Shown here one piece after another: positions 30,503 through 38,042 of a stretch of 64,000 bases of DNA (positions within the stretch are counted from its first letter, which is position 1; every line of letters starts with the position of its first letter). Source of the DNA: Pseudomonas vanderleydeniana (GTDB lineage: Bacteria; Pseudomonadota; Gammaproteobacteria; Pseudomonadales; Pseudomonadaceae); assembly GCF_014268755.2 (NCBI RefSeq), contig NZ_CP077093.1:1042001-1106000 (forward strand), written 5' to 3'. A program made the translations under genes and the position numbers. Below the pieces are notes generated by a model. It saw only the letters and a program-made list of their open reading frames with translations, searched no databases and was not told where the DNA came from.

Positions 30503-31267
30503 ATGAAACTCAGTGCAAACACCATCTTTATCACCGGCGGCACTTCGGGCATCGGCCGCGCCCTGGCCGAGGCGTTCCACCAACGCGGCAACCAGGTCAT
30601 CATCGCCGGGCGCCGCCAGGCCCTGCTGGACGAGATCGCCCGGGCCAACCCGGGGATCGACACCATCCAGTTGGATATCAACGATCCGCAGCAGATCAAG
30701 GCGGTCGCCCGGGAGGTCATCCGCCGCCACCCGTCGCTGAACGTGGTGATCAACAATGCCGGCATCATGCCATTCGACAACGCCGGTTCCGGCGACCTGG
30801 ATGACGAGCAGGCGGTCGGGCTGCTGCAGACCAACCTGCTCGGTCCGGTAAGGATCAGTGCGGCATTCGTCGAGCATCTCAAGCGCCAGCCCGACGCGTA
30901 CATCATCAACAACAGCTCGATACTGGCCTACCTTCCGTTGGCGGCCACGGCGCTGTACTCGGCGACCAAGGCCGCTATCCACTCCTACTCGCTGTCGCAA
31001 CGCTTCATGCTGCGTGACACCAGCGTCAAGGTGCTGGAAGTCGCGCCGCCGTGGGTGGATACCGACCTGATCCACAAGAGCGGCGATGAGCGCGCCATGC
31101 CGCTGGATGACTTCATCCGTGAAACCCTGGTCAAGCTTGAAACCGCGACCACCGAAGTGCTGGTGGATCGGGTTGTGCCGCTGCGCGCCAACCAGGGCCA
31201 GCACGAACATGAGCTGATCCACCAGTTCAACCTGTCGCTGGTCGACAACCCGATTCCTGTTGCCTGA
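30503..31267 (+). CDS. SDR family oxidoreductase (DltE-like)
   Basis: A 254-residue short-chain dehydrogenase. It starts MKLSANTIFITGGTSGIGRA and has VVINNAGIMPFD, NNSSILAYLPLAATALYSATKAA (Ser, Tyr, Lys triad) and VAPPWVDTDL. The N-terminus resembles the DltE group of SDRs. It lies 28 bases after the previous SDR, with AAGGA upstream of its ATG. Identity between the two SDRs is low, so they are not a recent duplication. Substrate unknown. Confidence 0.86.
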   Translation: MKLSANTIFITGGTSGIGRALAEAFHQRGNQVIIAGRRQALLDEIARANPGIDTIQLDINDPQQIKAVAREVIRRHPSLNVVINNAGIMPFDNAGSGDLDDEQAVGLLQTNLLGPVRISAAFVEHLKRQPDAYIINNSSILAYLPLAATALYSATKAAIHSYSLSQRFMLRDTSVKVLEVAPPWVDTDLIHKSGDERAMPLDDFIRETLVKLETATTEVLVDRVVPLRANQGQHEHELIHQFNLSLVDNPIPVA

Positions 31268-31462
31268 GCTGGTGGGCACCTGCGGTGTTCCGGCAGGTGT
31301 CCCAGCATTTTCAATGAAACGTTGAAGGTCTTGTCCAAATCAGGCGGTTTTTTCGATTGAACGGCACGGATAGCCTGTCACCACTCCAGTTCTGTCGGTG
31401 CCAGCCTCTGATGAGGGGGCGGGGTTCCCGACAGCATCCACTCGAAGTTCAGGAAATCGAAT

Positions 31463-32599
31463 ATGAAAGCCCTCTTCAAGGTTGCAAGCCTCGCGCTGGC
31501 CATTTCCGCCAGCGCTTTCTCTTTCGCCGCCCCGGCCGCTCCCGAACAGGTCTACGCGTTCGACGGGGCCATGCCAACGGGGGTGACGGTGACGGAAACC
31601 GGAAGGATCTTCGTCAACTTCCCGCGCTGGGGTGACAACGTCGAGTTCACCGTGGCGGAGATCGTCAATGGCAAGCTGGTTGCCTACCCGAACCGGCCGA
31701 TCAACACCGCAGACCTCAAGGATCCCGCAGCCGGCTTCATCAGTGTGCAGAGTGTGGTTGCCGATGGCCGTGGCCGGCTCTGGGTGCTCGACACCGCCGC
31801 TCCCGGGTTTTCCCAGCCCAGGGCCGGAGGCGCCAAGCTGGTCGCGATCGACCTGGCCTCCAACCAGGTGGTGAAGACGCTGGTGTTTCCCGCCAACGTC
31901 ATCCTGCCGAGTACCTATGTGAACGATGTGCGCTTCGACTTCCGCGTCGGTCAGGCCGGCGTCGCCTACGTGACCGACTCTTCCGTCAGCGGACCCGGCG
32001 GGATCATCGTGGTCGACCTTGCCGATGGCAGCGCCAGTCGACGCCTGAGCGGCGCGAAATCCACTTCGGTCGACCCGTCCTTCGTCCCGATGATCGAGGG
32101 GAAGCCGGCACTGATCACCCGTGACGCCCAGGGTGGTACCAGCTTCCTCAAGGTCGCTTCCGATGGCATCGCCCTGTCGAGCGATGGGCAGACTCTGTAC
32201 TTCTGCCCGCTGTCGAGCCGGCACCTCTACTCGATTTCCACTGCGCTGCTGCGTGACGCCAGCGTGAGTGAGGCCGAGTTGGAGAAGGCGGTCGTAGACC
32301 TGGGGGAAAAGGGCGCCTCGGATGGCCTTGAGGCGGACGCCAGCGGGTCGGTCTATGCCGGTGACTACGAGCATGACGCCATCCGCCAGCGTCTGCCCGA
32401 CGGGCACTGGCGGACCATTGTTCAGGACCCCCGGGCGCAATGGCCGGACACCCTGTCGATCGGGCCGGACGGCTATCTCTACTTCACCGCCAACCAACTG
32501 CATCGCTCGCCGGGTTTCAATGATGGGCAGGACAAGCGGGAAAAACCCTACCGGCTGATGCGGGTGCGCATCGATGCCCAGCCGGCGGCGACGCACTGA
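31463..32599 (+). CDS. Secreted major royal jelly/yellow family beta-propeller protein
   Basis: A 378-residue protein with signal peptide MKALFKVASLALAISASAFSFA and a six-bladed propeller of the MRJP/yellow family. Diagnostic stretches are GRIFVNFPRWGDNVEFTVAE, GRLWVLDTAAPG, STYVNDVRFDFRVGQAGVAY, SDSSVSGPGGIIVVDL-like text (actual TDSSVSGPGGI), FCPLSSRHLYSI and GPDGYLYFTANQLHRSP. Bacterial members are often annotated as gluconolaconase-like; no activity is established. It is probably periplasmic or exported. It follows the two SDR genes after 195 bases and may be co-regulated with them. It ends 15 bases from the convergent EEP gene. Confidence 0.85.
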   Translation: MKALFKVASLALAISASAFSFAAPAAPEQVYAFDGAMPTGVTVTETGRIFVNFPRWGDNVEFTVAEIVNGKLVAYPNRPINTADLKDPAAGFISVQSVVADGRGRLWVLDTAAPGFSQPRAGGAKLVAIDLASNQVVKTLVFPANVILPSTYVNDVRFDFRVGQAGVAYVTDSSVSGPGGIIVVDLADGSASRRLSGAKSTSVDPSFVPMIEGKPALITRDAQGGTSFLKVASDGIALSSDGQTLYFCPLSSRHLYSISTALLRDASVSEAELEKAVVDLGEKGASDGLEADASGSVYAGDYEHDAIRQRLPDGHWRTIVQDPRAQWPDTLSIGPDGYLYFTANQLHRSPGFNDGQDKREKPYRLMRVRIDAQPAATH

Positions 32600-32614
32600 A
32601 GTGGCTGAATGTCG

Positions 32615-33697
32615 CTATTGCCCGGCCGGCAGCAGGAACCGCGCCACCAGTGGCAGGTGATCGGAGATCTTCAGCGTATCGTCCTGCCTCACCTGCGCCT
32701 CGACCCGGCGCATCTTCGCGCTGTAGAAGAAGTAGTCGAGCGTCCGGTCCGGGCCGCTGATGGCCGGGTTGTTCGGGTAGAAGGTCAGCCACTGCTCGCG
32801 GTCGATCCCGCTGGCCTCGTTGTTGCTCGGGATCATCGGGTACTTGTCCCACAGCACATGCAACTCGCTGTCCGCCGAATAGCCGCCGCGCAGGTTGGCC
32901 GGCAGGCGCAGGTACTGGCCCAGGGGCAGCAGGTTGAAGTCGCCGCCGATCAGCCACGGCGTGCCCTGGCTTTCGAGCTTGTCCAGCAGTTGGGTCGTTG
33001 CCTGGACCTGGCGCAACTGGGTGTCGTTCTGGGCAAAGGGCGCCAGTTGGGTGTTGATCACTGCCAGTTGGTCGCCATTGCTCAGTGGCAGGTAATTGAG
33101 CAGCAAGGCCGGGCGAGGCAGGAACTGGCGCTTGATCAGGTTGGCCGGAGCGAGGGGCAGTTGCAGGCGTTCGGCGTGCTCGACCTGGTAGCGGCTGAGG
33201 ATCGCCAGCTTGCGGCCGACGCTGCCGAGGATGTGCCAGTCGGGCACGAAATCGGCCTTCCAGTCGAAGGCCTGCGTGCTGCACGGATACAGGTCGGCCA
33301 CCCGCTCCAGGATCAGCTTGAGCTGGTCCTGGTAGGCGCTGGCCTTGGCGTTGTCGTCGACTTCCTGCAGCAGCACGAGGTCGGGTTTCTCGTCGCGAAT
33401 CACCCGGGACACTTCATCGAGGCTGAAGGCCATGTCGGCCGGGGTCGGGCGTTCATCCTTGCCGTTACCGTCGGCTGTTTCATACCAGAACACATAGCGC
33501 TTGCCGGCCAGGTACTGGACGTTCCAGGTCATCACCTTGAGGGCCTGGCCCGCGACCAGCACCGGCGCCTGGGCGGTGCAACTGACCGGCAGGGTTTCCT
33601 TCTCGGCCGGCCGCCAGGTCAGGCTGTAGAGGGACAGGCCGAGCAGGGCGGCGACCAGGATGAGGCTCAGGCAGGTGTAATGGAGTGCACGGGTCAT
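32615..33697 (-). CDS. Endonuclease/exonuclease/phosphatase (EEP) family protein
   Basis: A 360-residue protein with an N-terminal membrane anchor or signal (LSLILVAALLGLSLYSLTW) and an EEP domain facing the periplasm. Catalytic motifs are VMTWNVQYLAG, LVLLQEVDDNAK, LIGGDFNLLPLG and a terminal SDHLPLVARF (His of the active site). The family covers DNases, phosphodiesterases and sphingomyelinase-like enzymes; the substrate here is unknown. Confidence 0.88.
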   Translation of the reverse strand: MTRALHYTCLSLILVAALLGLSLYSLTWRPAEKETLPVSCTAQAPVLVAGQALKVMTWNVQYLAGKRYVFWYETADGNGKDERPTPADMAFSLDEVSRVIRDEKPDLVLLQEVDDNAKASAYQDQLKLILERVADLYPCSTQAFDWKADFVPDWHILGSVGRKLAILSRYQVEHAERLQLPLAPANLIKRQFLPRPALLLNYLPLSNGDQLAVINTQLAPFAQNDTQLRQVQATTQLLDKLESQGTPWLIGGDFNLLPLGQYLRLPANLRGGYSADSELHVLWDKYPMIPSNNEASGIDREQWLTFYPNNPAISGPDRTLDYFFYSAKMRRVEAQVRQDDTLKISDHLPLVARFLLPAGQ

Positions 33698-33784
33698 GGG
33701 CGCGGCTTATGACGTTGCAGTTGGTGTAGGAGCATACCCGACGGCCTTGTCTGCGGTTAACCCCCGTTCCTGGAGGCTGTCCGG

Positions 33785-34450
33785 TCAGTCCCGGTCAGCC
33801 TTTTCGCTGATCAGCATATACAGGCGGAAGAGCACCACGCTGGTAAACAGTTGTAAAAAACTGTGGGCGCTGTCGATGACCACCGTCAGTACAGGGTTCT
33901 GCGGCTCCGGGTAGAGGTTGGCACTGATGCCCTTGAGTATCCACAGCGGCGCCATGACACAGAGGATGCAGGTGAAGGTCAGCCAGAAATTCCCACGGCT
34001 GAGGCTGAAGCTCTCCTTCATCGCCCGCAGCGGTTCGCTGCGGTGCAGCACCAGGCGGTATTCGGAGAAGGCCAGCACCACGGTCAGCCAGATGCCGGGC
34101 AGGAAGTACAGCGACAGGCCCAGTACGGTCGCCACGGTGGTGGTCGCAGCCAGCAGCGCCATGCGCGGCCACAGGGTCAGGGCCGCCGCCAGCAGCACAC
34201 GGTTGGGCGGGGTTTCTCCTGCGCGGGTGCGGGCATCGAGGAACAGGATCAGCGCCGCCGTGTACAGCGGGTAGATCACCAGCCCGGCCAGCAGGTCATA
34301 GGCGGCCGGGGCGTCGGGGCCGATGGCGGTGTCCAGCAGGTGCTGGAGCACGGTTTCGAGCACCACCAGGGGCAGGCAGAGCTGCGCGATCCGCCCCAGG
34401 TTGCGGCGGAAGAAATACAGGGAGTCGCGTAGTACGGTGAACGGAGTCAT
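33785..34450 (-). CDS. YciC family (UPF0259) membrane protein
   Basis: A 221-residue integral membrane protein with about six hydrophobic segments. The start MTPFTVLRDSLYFFRRNLGR and the motif YFLPGIWLTVVLAFSEYRLVL match YciC. RAMKESFSLSRGNFWLTF is another family signature. Function unknown. The ATG at 34450 fits the family; a much longer in-frame extension to 34648 overlaps the divergent DUF2076 gene and lacks membrane-protein character. Confidence 0.85.
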   Translation of the reverse strand: MTPFTVLRDSLYFFRRNLGRIAQLCLPLVVLETVLQHLLDTAIGPDAPAAYDLLAGLVIYPLYTAALILFLDARTRAGETPPNRVLLAAALTLWPRMALLAATTTVATVLGLSLYFLPGIWLTVVLAFSEYRLVLHRSEPLRAMKESFSLSRGNFWLTFTCILCVMAPLWILKGISANLYPEPQNPVLTVVIDSAHSFLQLFTSVVLFRLYMLISEKADRD

Positions 34451-34630
34451 GGGGTCGCTATCAAGGTCAAAGCAAGGCGTCACTTTAACCGATGCGGCTG
34501 TCCGACACTCAAATGTAAACGTTGCGTAAGGATCATTGAAACTTCCTGCAACACCCCCATAACTGATGTACGTCCCTGCCACCGTTGGCCCGGACGACCG
34601 ATTTCTACCCGGCAATCTGATGAGGTCGCC

Positions 34631-35389
34631 ATGAATAGCGAAGAGCAAACCCTGATCGATGGACTGTTTTCACGGTTGCAACAAGCCGAAAAGGATTCAG
34701 CCCCGCGCGACGCCCTGGCCGAGGCGCGGATCAAGGAGCATCTGACGCGCCAGCCGGCTGCGCCGTACTACATGACTCAATCGATCCTGGTGCAAGAGCA
34801 CGCGATCAAGAGTCTCGACGAGCAGAACAAGCAACTCCAGGCCCAGCTCCAGCAGCTCCAGGCCGAATTGCAACAGGCCCGTGCCCAGAGTGCGGCTCCG
34901 GCGCAGAGCAGCGGCGGATTCCTGTCGAGCATCTTCGGTGGCGGCAATCGCGAAGCAGCCCCTGCTCCGGCCCCTGGCAGCTCGGGTGGTGGTTGGCGTG
35001 AGCCGGCGCGCCCAGGTTTCAACGCCCAGCCGCAGCAGAACTACAACCCGCCACCCAGCTACGCGCCACAGCAGGCCGCTCCAGCCGCACCGGTCGGCAG
35101 CGGCTTCCTCGGTGGCGCGCTGAAAACCGCCGCGGGCGTTGCCGGTGGCGTGATGCTGGCCGAAGGTATCAGCAGCCTGTTCCGCCACAACCAGCAACCT
35201 CAGGTCATCGAGGAAATCATCGAGCCTGCGCCAATGAGCAACAACGATGGCTGGGGCAACGGTGGTGGCTGGAACGACGAGCAACGCATGGCCAACAACG
35301 ACTCCTGGGGCAATAACGACCAGGGCGGTTTCCTCGACAGCGACTATAGCGACGACAGCTCTTTCTCTGACGACGATTCCTACGTCTGA
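34631..35389 (+). CDS. DUF2076 domain-containing protein
   Basis: A 252-residue protein. The N-terminus (MNSEEQTLIDGLFSRLQQAE, YYMTQSILVQEHAI) and a coiled coil (about 55-85, LDEQNKQLQAQLQQLQAELQ) are typical of DUF2076. A Gly/Ala/Pro-rich middle follows, then GGALKTAAGVAGGVMLAEGISSLF (about 155-180). The C-terminus is Asn/Asp/Ser-rich and acidic. Family members are often described as periplasmic ligand-binding sensor-like proteins, but no signal peptide is seen here and the function is unknown. It diverges from yciC. Confidence 0.85.
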   Translation: MNSEEQTLIDGLFSRLQQAEKDSAPRDALAEARIKEHLTRQPAAPYYMTQSILVQEHAIKSLDEQNKQLQAQLQQLQAELQQARAQSAAPAQSSGGFLSSIFGGGNREAAPAPAPGSSGGGWREPARPGFNAQPQQNYNPPPSYAPQQAAPAAPVGSGFLGGALKTAAGVAGGVMLAEGISSLFRHNQQPQVIEEIIEPAPMSNNDGWGNGGGWNDEQRMANNDSWGNNDQGGFLDSDYSDDSSFSDDDSYV

Positions 35390-35404
35390 TCCTGCTTACG
35401 GTCC

Positions 35405-35422
35405 GGGGCGCCAATGCGCCCC
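35405..35422 (+). terminator. Possible terminator after DUF2076 gene
   Basis: GGGGCGC-CAAT-GCGCCCC is a perfect 7-bp stem 16 bases past the stop. The next T-run (TTTT) is 8 bases away, so termination may be inefficient. Confidence 0.4.
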
Positions 35423-35587
35423 GAATGCCGTTTTCCTCGCACCAAACCCGTCTTGCCGGCCATTTGCGGCCGGGCCGCCAGCCGTGATTGTTCGCGGAAC
35501 CTTCCCCCATGCTGGCATACTGGGCGCCTGTTCGCTCTCGAGTGTCCGTCAGCCCGTCAGTGCGCGTTTGCGCCATGAGGATCCGCG

Positions 35588-36067
35588 GTGAAGAAAATCG
35601 CAGTGTTCGCCGATGTGCAGAACCTCTATTACACCGTTCGCCAGGCCTATGGTTGCCACTTCAACTATGCCGCCCTGTGGGCCGATATCAGCCAGCGCGG
35701 GGAGATCGTCGAGGCCTATGCCTACGCGATTGACCGGGGGGACAGCAAGCAGCAGCAGTTCCAGCAGATCCTGCGCAACCTGGGCTTCACGGTGAAACTC
35801 AAACCCTACATCCAGCGTAGCGATGGCTCGGCCAAGGGCGACTGGGACGTGGGCATCACCATCGACATCATGGACGCCGCGCCGAACGTCGACGAAGTCG
35901 TACTGGCCTCTGGCGACGGTGATTTCGACCTGTTGCTCGAACGTGTCATCGGCAAGCATGGGGTCGAGGCGGTGGCCTATGGCGTGCCGGGGCTGACGGC
36001 CAACTCGCTGATTCGCGCGGCAAGCCGCTACGTGCCGATCGAGGGCGCGTTGCTGTTGAAAAACTGA
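35588..36067 (+). CDS. NYN domain (LabA/DUF88-type) protein
   Basis: A 159-residue PIN-like NYN-domain protein, probably a metal-dependent RNase. Acidic active-site positions are AVFADVQNLYYT (Asp9, Asn12), KGDWDVGITIDIMD and LASGDGDFDLLLERV; the last is the strongest family signature. The start is GTG at 35588 with GAGG about 8 bases upstream. It ends 28 bases before the DEDD exonuclease gene, so the two are probably co-transcribed and may act in the same RNA or DNA processing step (inference). Confidence 0.88.
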   Translation: MKKIAVFADVQNLYYTVRQAYGCHFNYAALWADISQRGEIVEAYAYAIDRGDSKQQQFQQILRNLGFTVKLKPYIQRSDGSAKGDWDVGITIDIMDAAPNVDEVVLASGDGDFDLLLERVIGKHGVEAVAYGVPGLTANSLIRAASRYVPIEGALLLKN

Positions 36068-36095
36068 ACAACCGATCATTGAAAGGGCAGGGCTT

Positions 36096-36707
36096 TTGGA
36101 ACGTATTGCGGTCATCGACTTTGAAACCACCGGGATCTCGCCGAGCAGCAGTTGCCGGGCGACGGAAATTGCCGTGGTCATCCTGGAAGAAGGGCGCATC
36201 GTCGACCGTTACCAGAGCCTGATGAATGCTGGCGTGCGGGTCCCCGCGTTCATCGAGCAGCTGACCGGCATCAGCAACGCCATGCTGCGCACGGCACCCT
36301 CGGCCGAGCAAGTGATGAGCGAGGTCAACGAGTTCGTTGGCATCACGCCGCTGCTGGCGCACAACGCGGCGTTCGACCAGAAGTTCTGGGACTATGAGCT
36401 GTCGCGCATCAAGCGCACCCGCCTGCAGAACTTCGCCTGCTCACTGCTGCTGGCGCGCCGCCTGATGCCGGCGGCGCCGAACCACAAGCTCGGCACGCTG
36501 ACGACTTATGCACAGCTACCGAACACCGGCAAGGCGCACCGGGCGATGGCCGATGCCGAGATGGCGGCGAACCTGCTGGCGCACATGGCCGGGGAACTGC
36601 GTGAAAAGCACGGGCTGCGGGAACTGTCCCATGACTTGCTGTGCAAGCTGCAGAAGGTGCCGGCGGCGAAGGTGGGGGAGCATTTGAAGCGGTATCGGGG
36701 AGCCTGA
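36096..36707 (+). CDS. 3'-5' exonuclease of the DnaQ/DEDD superfamily
   Basis: A 203-residue DEDDh exonuclease. ExoI is VIDFETTGISP (Asp8, Glu10), ExoII is PLLAHNAAFDQKFW (Asp) and ExoIII is KAHRAMADAEMAANLL (His and Asp). The fold and length resemble DNA polymerase III epsilon-like proteins without a clamp-binding tail. The start is given as TTG at 36096, with GAAAGGGCAGGG upstream; it is uncertain by a few codons. Adjacent to the NYN gene. Confidence 0.85.
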   Translation: MERIAVIDFETTGISPSSSCRATEIAVVILEEGRIVDRYQSLMNAGVRVPAFIEQLTGISNAMLRTAPSAEQVMSEVNEFVGITPLLAHNAAFDQKFWDYELSRIKRTRLQNFACSLLLARRLMPAAPNHKLGTLTTYAQLPNTGKAHRAMADAEMAANLLAHMAGELREKHGLRELSHDLLCKLQKVPAAKVGEHLKRYRGA

Positions 36708-36740
36708 GTCAAACCAGGAGGAGTGTTGCCCGAAGACTCG

Positions 36741-37079
36741 TCAATCGAGATCTTTGATCAGGCAGTAATGCACCAGCCAATCCCTCACGTTTTGTGCCTG
36801 ATTCAATACCAGGTGCACAACGGCTGTGTCGCTGGCGGCGTCATGGCTGTAGATAACCCGATAAGGGTTGTAATTCAGTTCTCGATACTGAATGGCCCCC
36901 AGTTCCGCAGCTTGCAGGCAGAGCTGTCCGGATTCCGGGTGATCGTTGAGTCGCTGTTCTACATCTTCCAGCTCACCAAAGTACTTTGAGGCGGCTTGAT
37001 GGCCAACCTTGTCGGCTAGATAGAGTTCCTGCATGTCGATCGAGCGGATGGCGGCGTGGGTGAAAACCGTGCGGGTCAT
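36741..37079 (-). CDS. ParE/RelE superfamily toxin
   Basis: A 112-residue protein of the RelE/ParE fold: [20 protein letters not shown] at the N-terminus, [17 protein letters not shown] in the helical middle and the strand region [16 protein letters not shown] followed by [13 protein letters not shown]. ParE members poison gyrase and RelE members cleave mRNA; the sequence does not decide between them. Its ATG overlaps the stop of the upstream Phd-type gene by 4 bases, the normal antitoxin-toxin arrangement. DNA here is visibly less GC-rich than the flanking housekeeping genes. Confidence 0.85.
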   Translation of the reverse strand: MTRTVFTHAAIRSIDMQELYLADKVGHQAASKYFGELEDVEQRLNDHPESGQLCLQAAELGAIQYRELNYNPYRVIYSHDAASDTAVVHLVLNQAQNVRDWLVHYCLIKDLD

Positions 37080-37312
37080 TTTCTGGATCGACGAGCGCGC
37101 ATTTCGTCAGCCGTCAGGAACTTGCCTTCGGCATATTCGCGAGAGCTGATAGCCAGTAGCTTAACAAGGGCCAAGGCTTCATCCCGGCGAACTCGATCTT
37201 CATAGGATTCGACGACATAAGCCGGCTTGCCGTTCTGCGTAACGATCATCGGTTCTTGAAGGTCCAGATCGGATGCATGTGCTTTCAGGTAACTGATAGT
37301 TTCGACGCGCAT
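37076..37312 (-). CDS. Phd/YefM-type antitoxin
   Basis: A 78-residue antitoxin. The N-terminal DNA-binding half contains [18 protein letters not shown] and [18 protein letters not shown], a Phd/YefM signature. The C-terminal half ([20 protein letters not shown]) would bind the toxin. Antitoxin first and toxin overlapping by 4 bases implies translational coupling and autoregulation. The repeated word AATTTGAACCG (37404-37414 and 37433-37443) lies in the upstream region and could be an operator. Confidence 0.88.
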   Translation of the reverse strand: MRVETISYLKAHASDLDLQEPMIVTQNGKPAYVVESYEDRVRRDEALALVKLLAISSREYAEGKFLTADEMRARRSRK

Positions 37313-37403
37313 GAGCGGCGGTCTCCATCGAGGTGCGAACGGTGTGTTGGAGTATCAGGCTGGGCCCGATGATCCTTGGCTAGGATGAACTTAATTCAGT
37401 CCG

Positions 37404-37443
37404 AATTTGAACCGCTCGTAAGGTTCTGTGCAAATTTGAACCG
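37404..37443. promoter_or_regulatory. Direct repeat upstream of the antitoxin gene
   Basis: AATTTGAACCG occurs at 37404-37414 and again at 37433-37443, 29 bases apart (about three helical turns), 92-131 bases upstream of the antitoxin ATG. Possible operator; unproven. Confidence 0.35.
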
Positions 37444-37485
37444 GGCGTGCCTTGGTGTCTGTGAGATTCCGTCTCTATGTCGCTT

Positions 37486-37653
37486 TCAGCCTGCGCTTTC
37501 ATCCAGAGGTACCCATGCTGGAGTTTCATTAGCCTCAATGCGTGCCCTGACCCGTTGGATCAGTTCGTGCTCCACATCAAAGATTTCTTGATCGGCCCTT
37601 GCGTTGGCCTTCATTTCAACACCACTCAATGCTCGTACCTGGCCATCAGCCAT
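37486..37653 (-). CDS. Possible small protein upstream of the toxin-antitoxin pair
   Basis: A frame of up to 55 residues with protein-like composition (MKANARADQEIFDVEHELIQ, then RVRARIEANETPAWVPLDES). The start is uncertain: ATG at 37653 lacks a ribosome binding site; an internal ATG at 37614 with GAGTGG upstream would give 42 residues. I do not recognise it. It is in the same direction as the antitoxin and toxin, 173 bases before them. Confidence 0.35.
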   Translation of the reverse strand: MADGQVRALSGVEMKANARADQEIFDVEHELIQRVRARIEANETPAWVPLDESAG

Positions 37654-37729
37654 TTGCAGAGGTAGGGATAGTATGGGGGAGATGGATAGGCCTGCACGGT
37701 ACATACGGCTATTTTCCCGACTTTGGGAA

Positions 37730-37753
37730 ATGTCGTACTTCTGGTAGCGACAT
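37730..37753. promoter_or_regulatory. Inverted repeat ahead of the antisense-RNA leader
   Basis: ATGTCG (37730-37735) and CGACAT (37748-37753) form a 6-bp dyad with 12 bases between, about 70 bases before the first antisense target site. It could be the operator or promoter region of the BRO-N transcript. No confident -35/-10 pair was found. Confidence 0.35.
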
Positions 37754-37820
37754 GTGCTGTCTTTTCCGCGTGGTGTGTCGCCGCTAGCCTTTCTGCGTCA
37801 TCGCCAAATCGGTGACAGGG

Positions 37821-37858
37821 CGTAGGAACCCTTGCTGACCTTTTCAGACGCTTTGCGT
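37821..37858 (+). other. Upstream antisense target sites (seqA-like) and hairpin
   Basis: GTAGGAACC (37821-37829) is perfectly complementary to GGTTCCTAC (37957-37965), and TTTCAGAC (37841-37848) to GTCTGAAA (37945-37952), both inside the antisense RNA. The second site overlaps the hairpin GACGC-TTT-GCGTC (37846-37858). A T7 run follows at 37879-37885. The arrangement parallels seqA of phage P4. Confidence 0.55.
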
Positions 37859-37892
37859 CCACCTCCTGATTGCGGCGCTTTTTTTATGCCCG

Positions 37893-37986
37893 GATAATCA
37901 GCAATGGTGGCCGTGCGCGGGCACGCTCTTGCGTGGCCGGGGTTGTCTGAAAACTCGGTTCCTACCCCGCGTACGGCTGCCACCCA
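37893..37986 (+). ncRNA. C4/P4-cI-like antisense RNA
   Basis: A long stem closes the element: GGTGG (37906-37910) with CCACC (37980-37984), and CCGTGCGCGGG (37911-37921) with CCCGCGTACGG (37966-37976, one G-U pair), leaving a 3-base bulge. Inside are hairpin CACGC-TCTT-GCGTG and hairpin CCGGG...CTCGG, whose loop carries GGTTGTCTGAAA (37941-37952). That loop pairs over 12 positions (one G-U) with TTTCAGACAGCC (38016-38027) just before the BRO-N gene. TTCCTAC (37959-37965) pairs with GTAGGAA (37992-37998). Phage P1/P7 C4 and P4 CI RNAs work this way, pairing with leader sites of the operon they belong to and blocking antirepressor or replication gene expression. Ends are approximate. Confidence 0.7.
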
Positions 37987-37991
37987 AGTCC

Positions 37992-38027
37992 GTAGGAAGG
38001 CTTTTGGCAGCTTGATTTCAGACAGCC
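37992..38027 (+). other. Downstream antisense target sites (seqC-like) in the BRO-N leader
   Basis: GTAGGAA (37992-37998) and TTTCAGACAGCC (38016-38027) are complementary to the antisense RNA loops. The second site ends 15 bases before the BRO-N start codon and abuts the weak ribosome binding region (AAGAG at 38028-38032), so pairing could occlude translation or promote termination. Confidence 0.6.
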
Positions 38028-38042
38028 AAGAGTGATTCAAAA

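Noticed and set aside
37879..37885. T7 run as an intrinsic terminator
   Set aside because: No GC-rich stem directly precedes it; the GACGC-TTT-GCGTC hairpin ends about 20 bases earlier. It may still matter for antisense-triggered termination.
37798..38040. 80-codon minus-strand frame across the BRO-N leader
   Set aside because: Its translation is explained by the paired RNA stems and target sites on the plus strand; no ribosome binding site, and similar text would arise from any copy of the RNA element.
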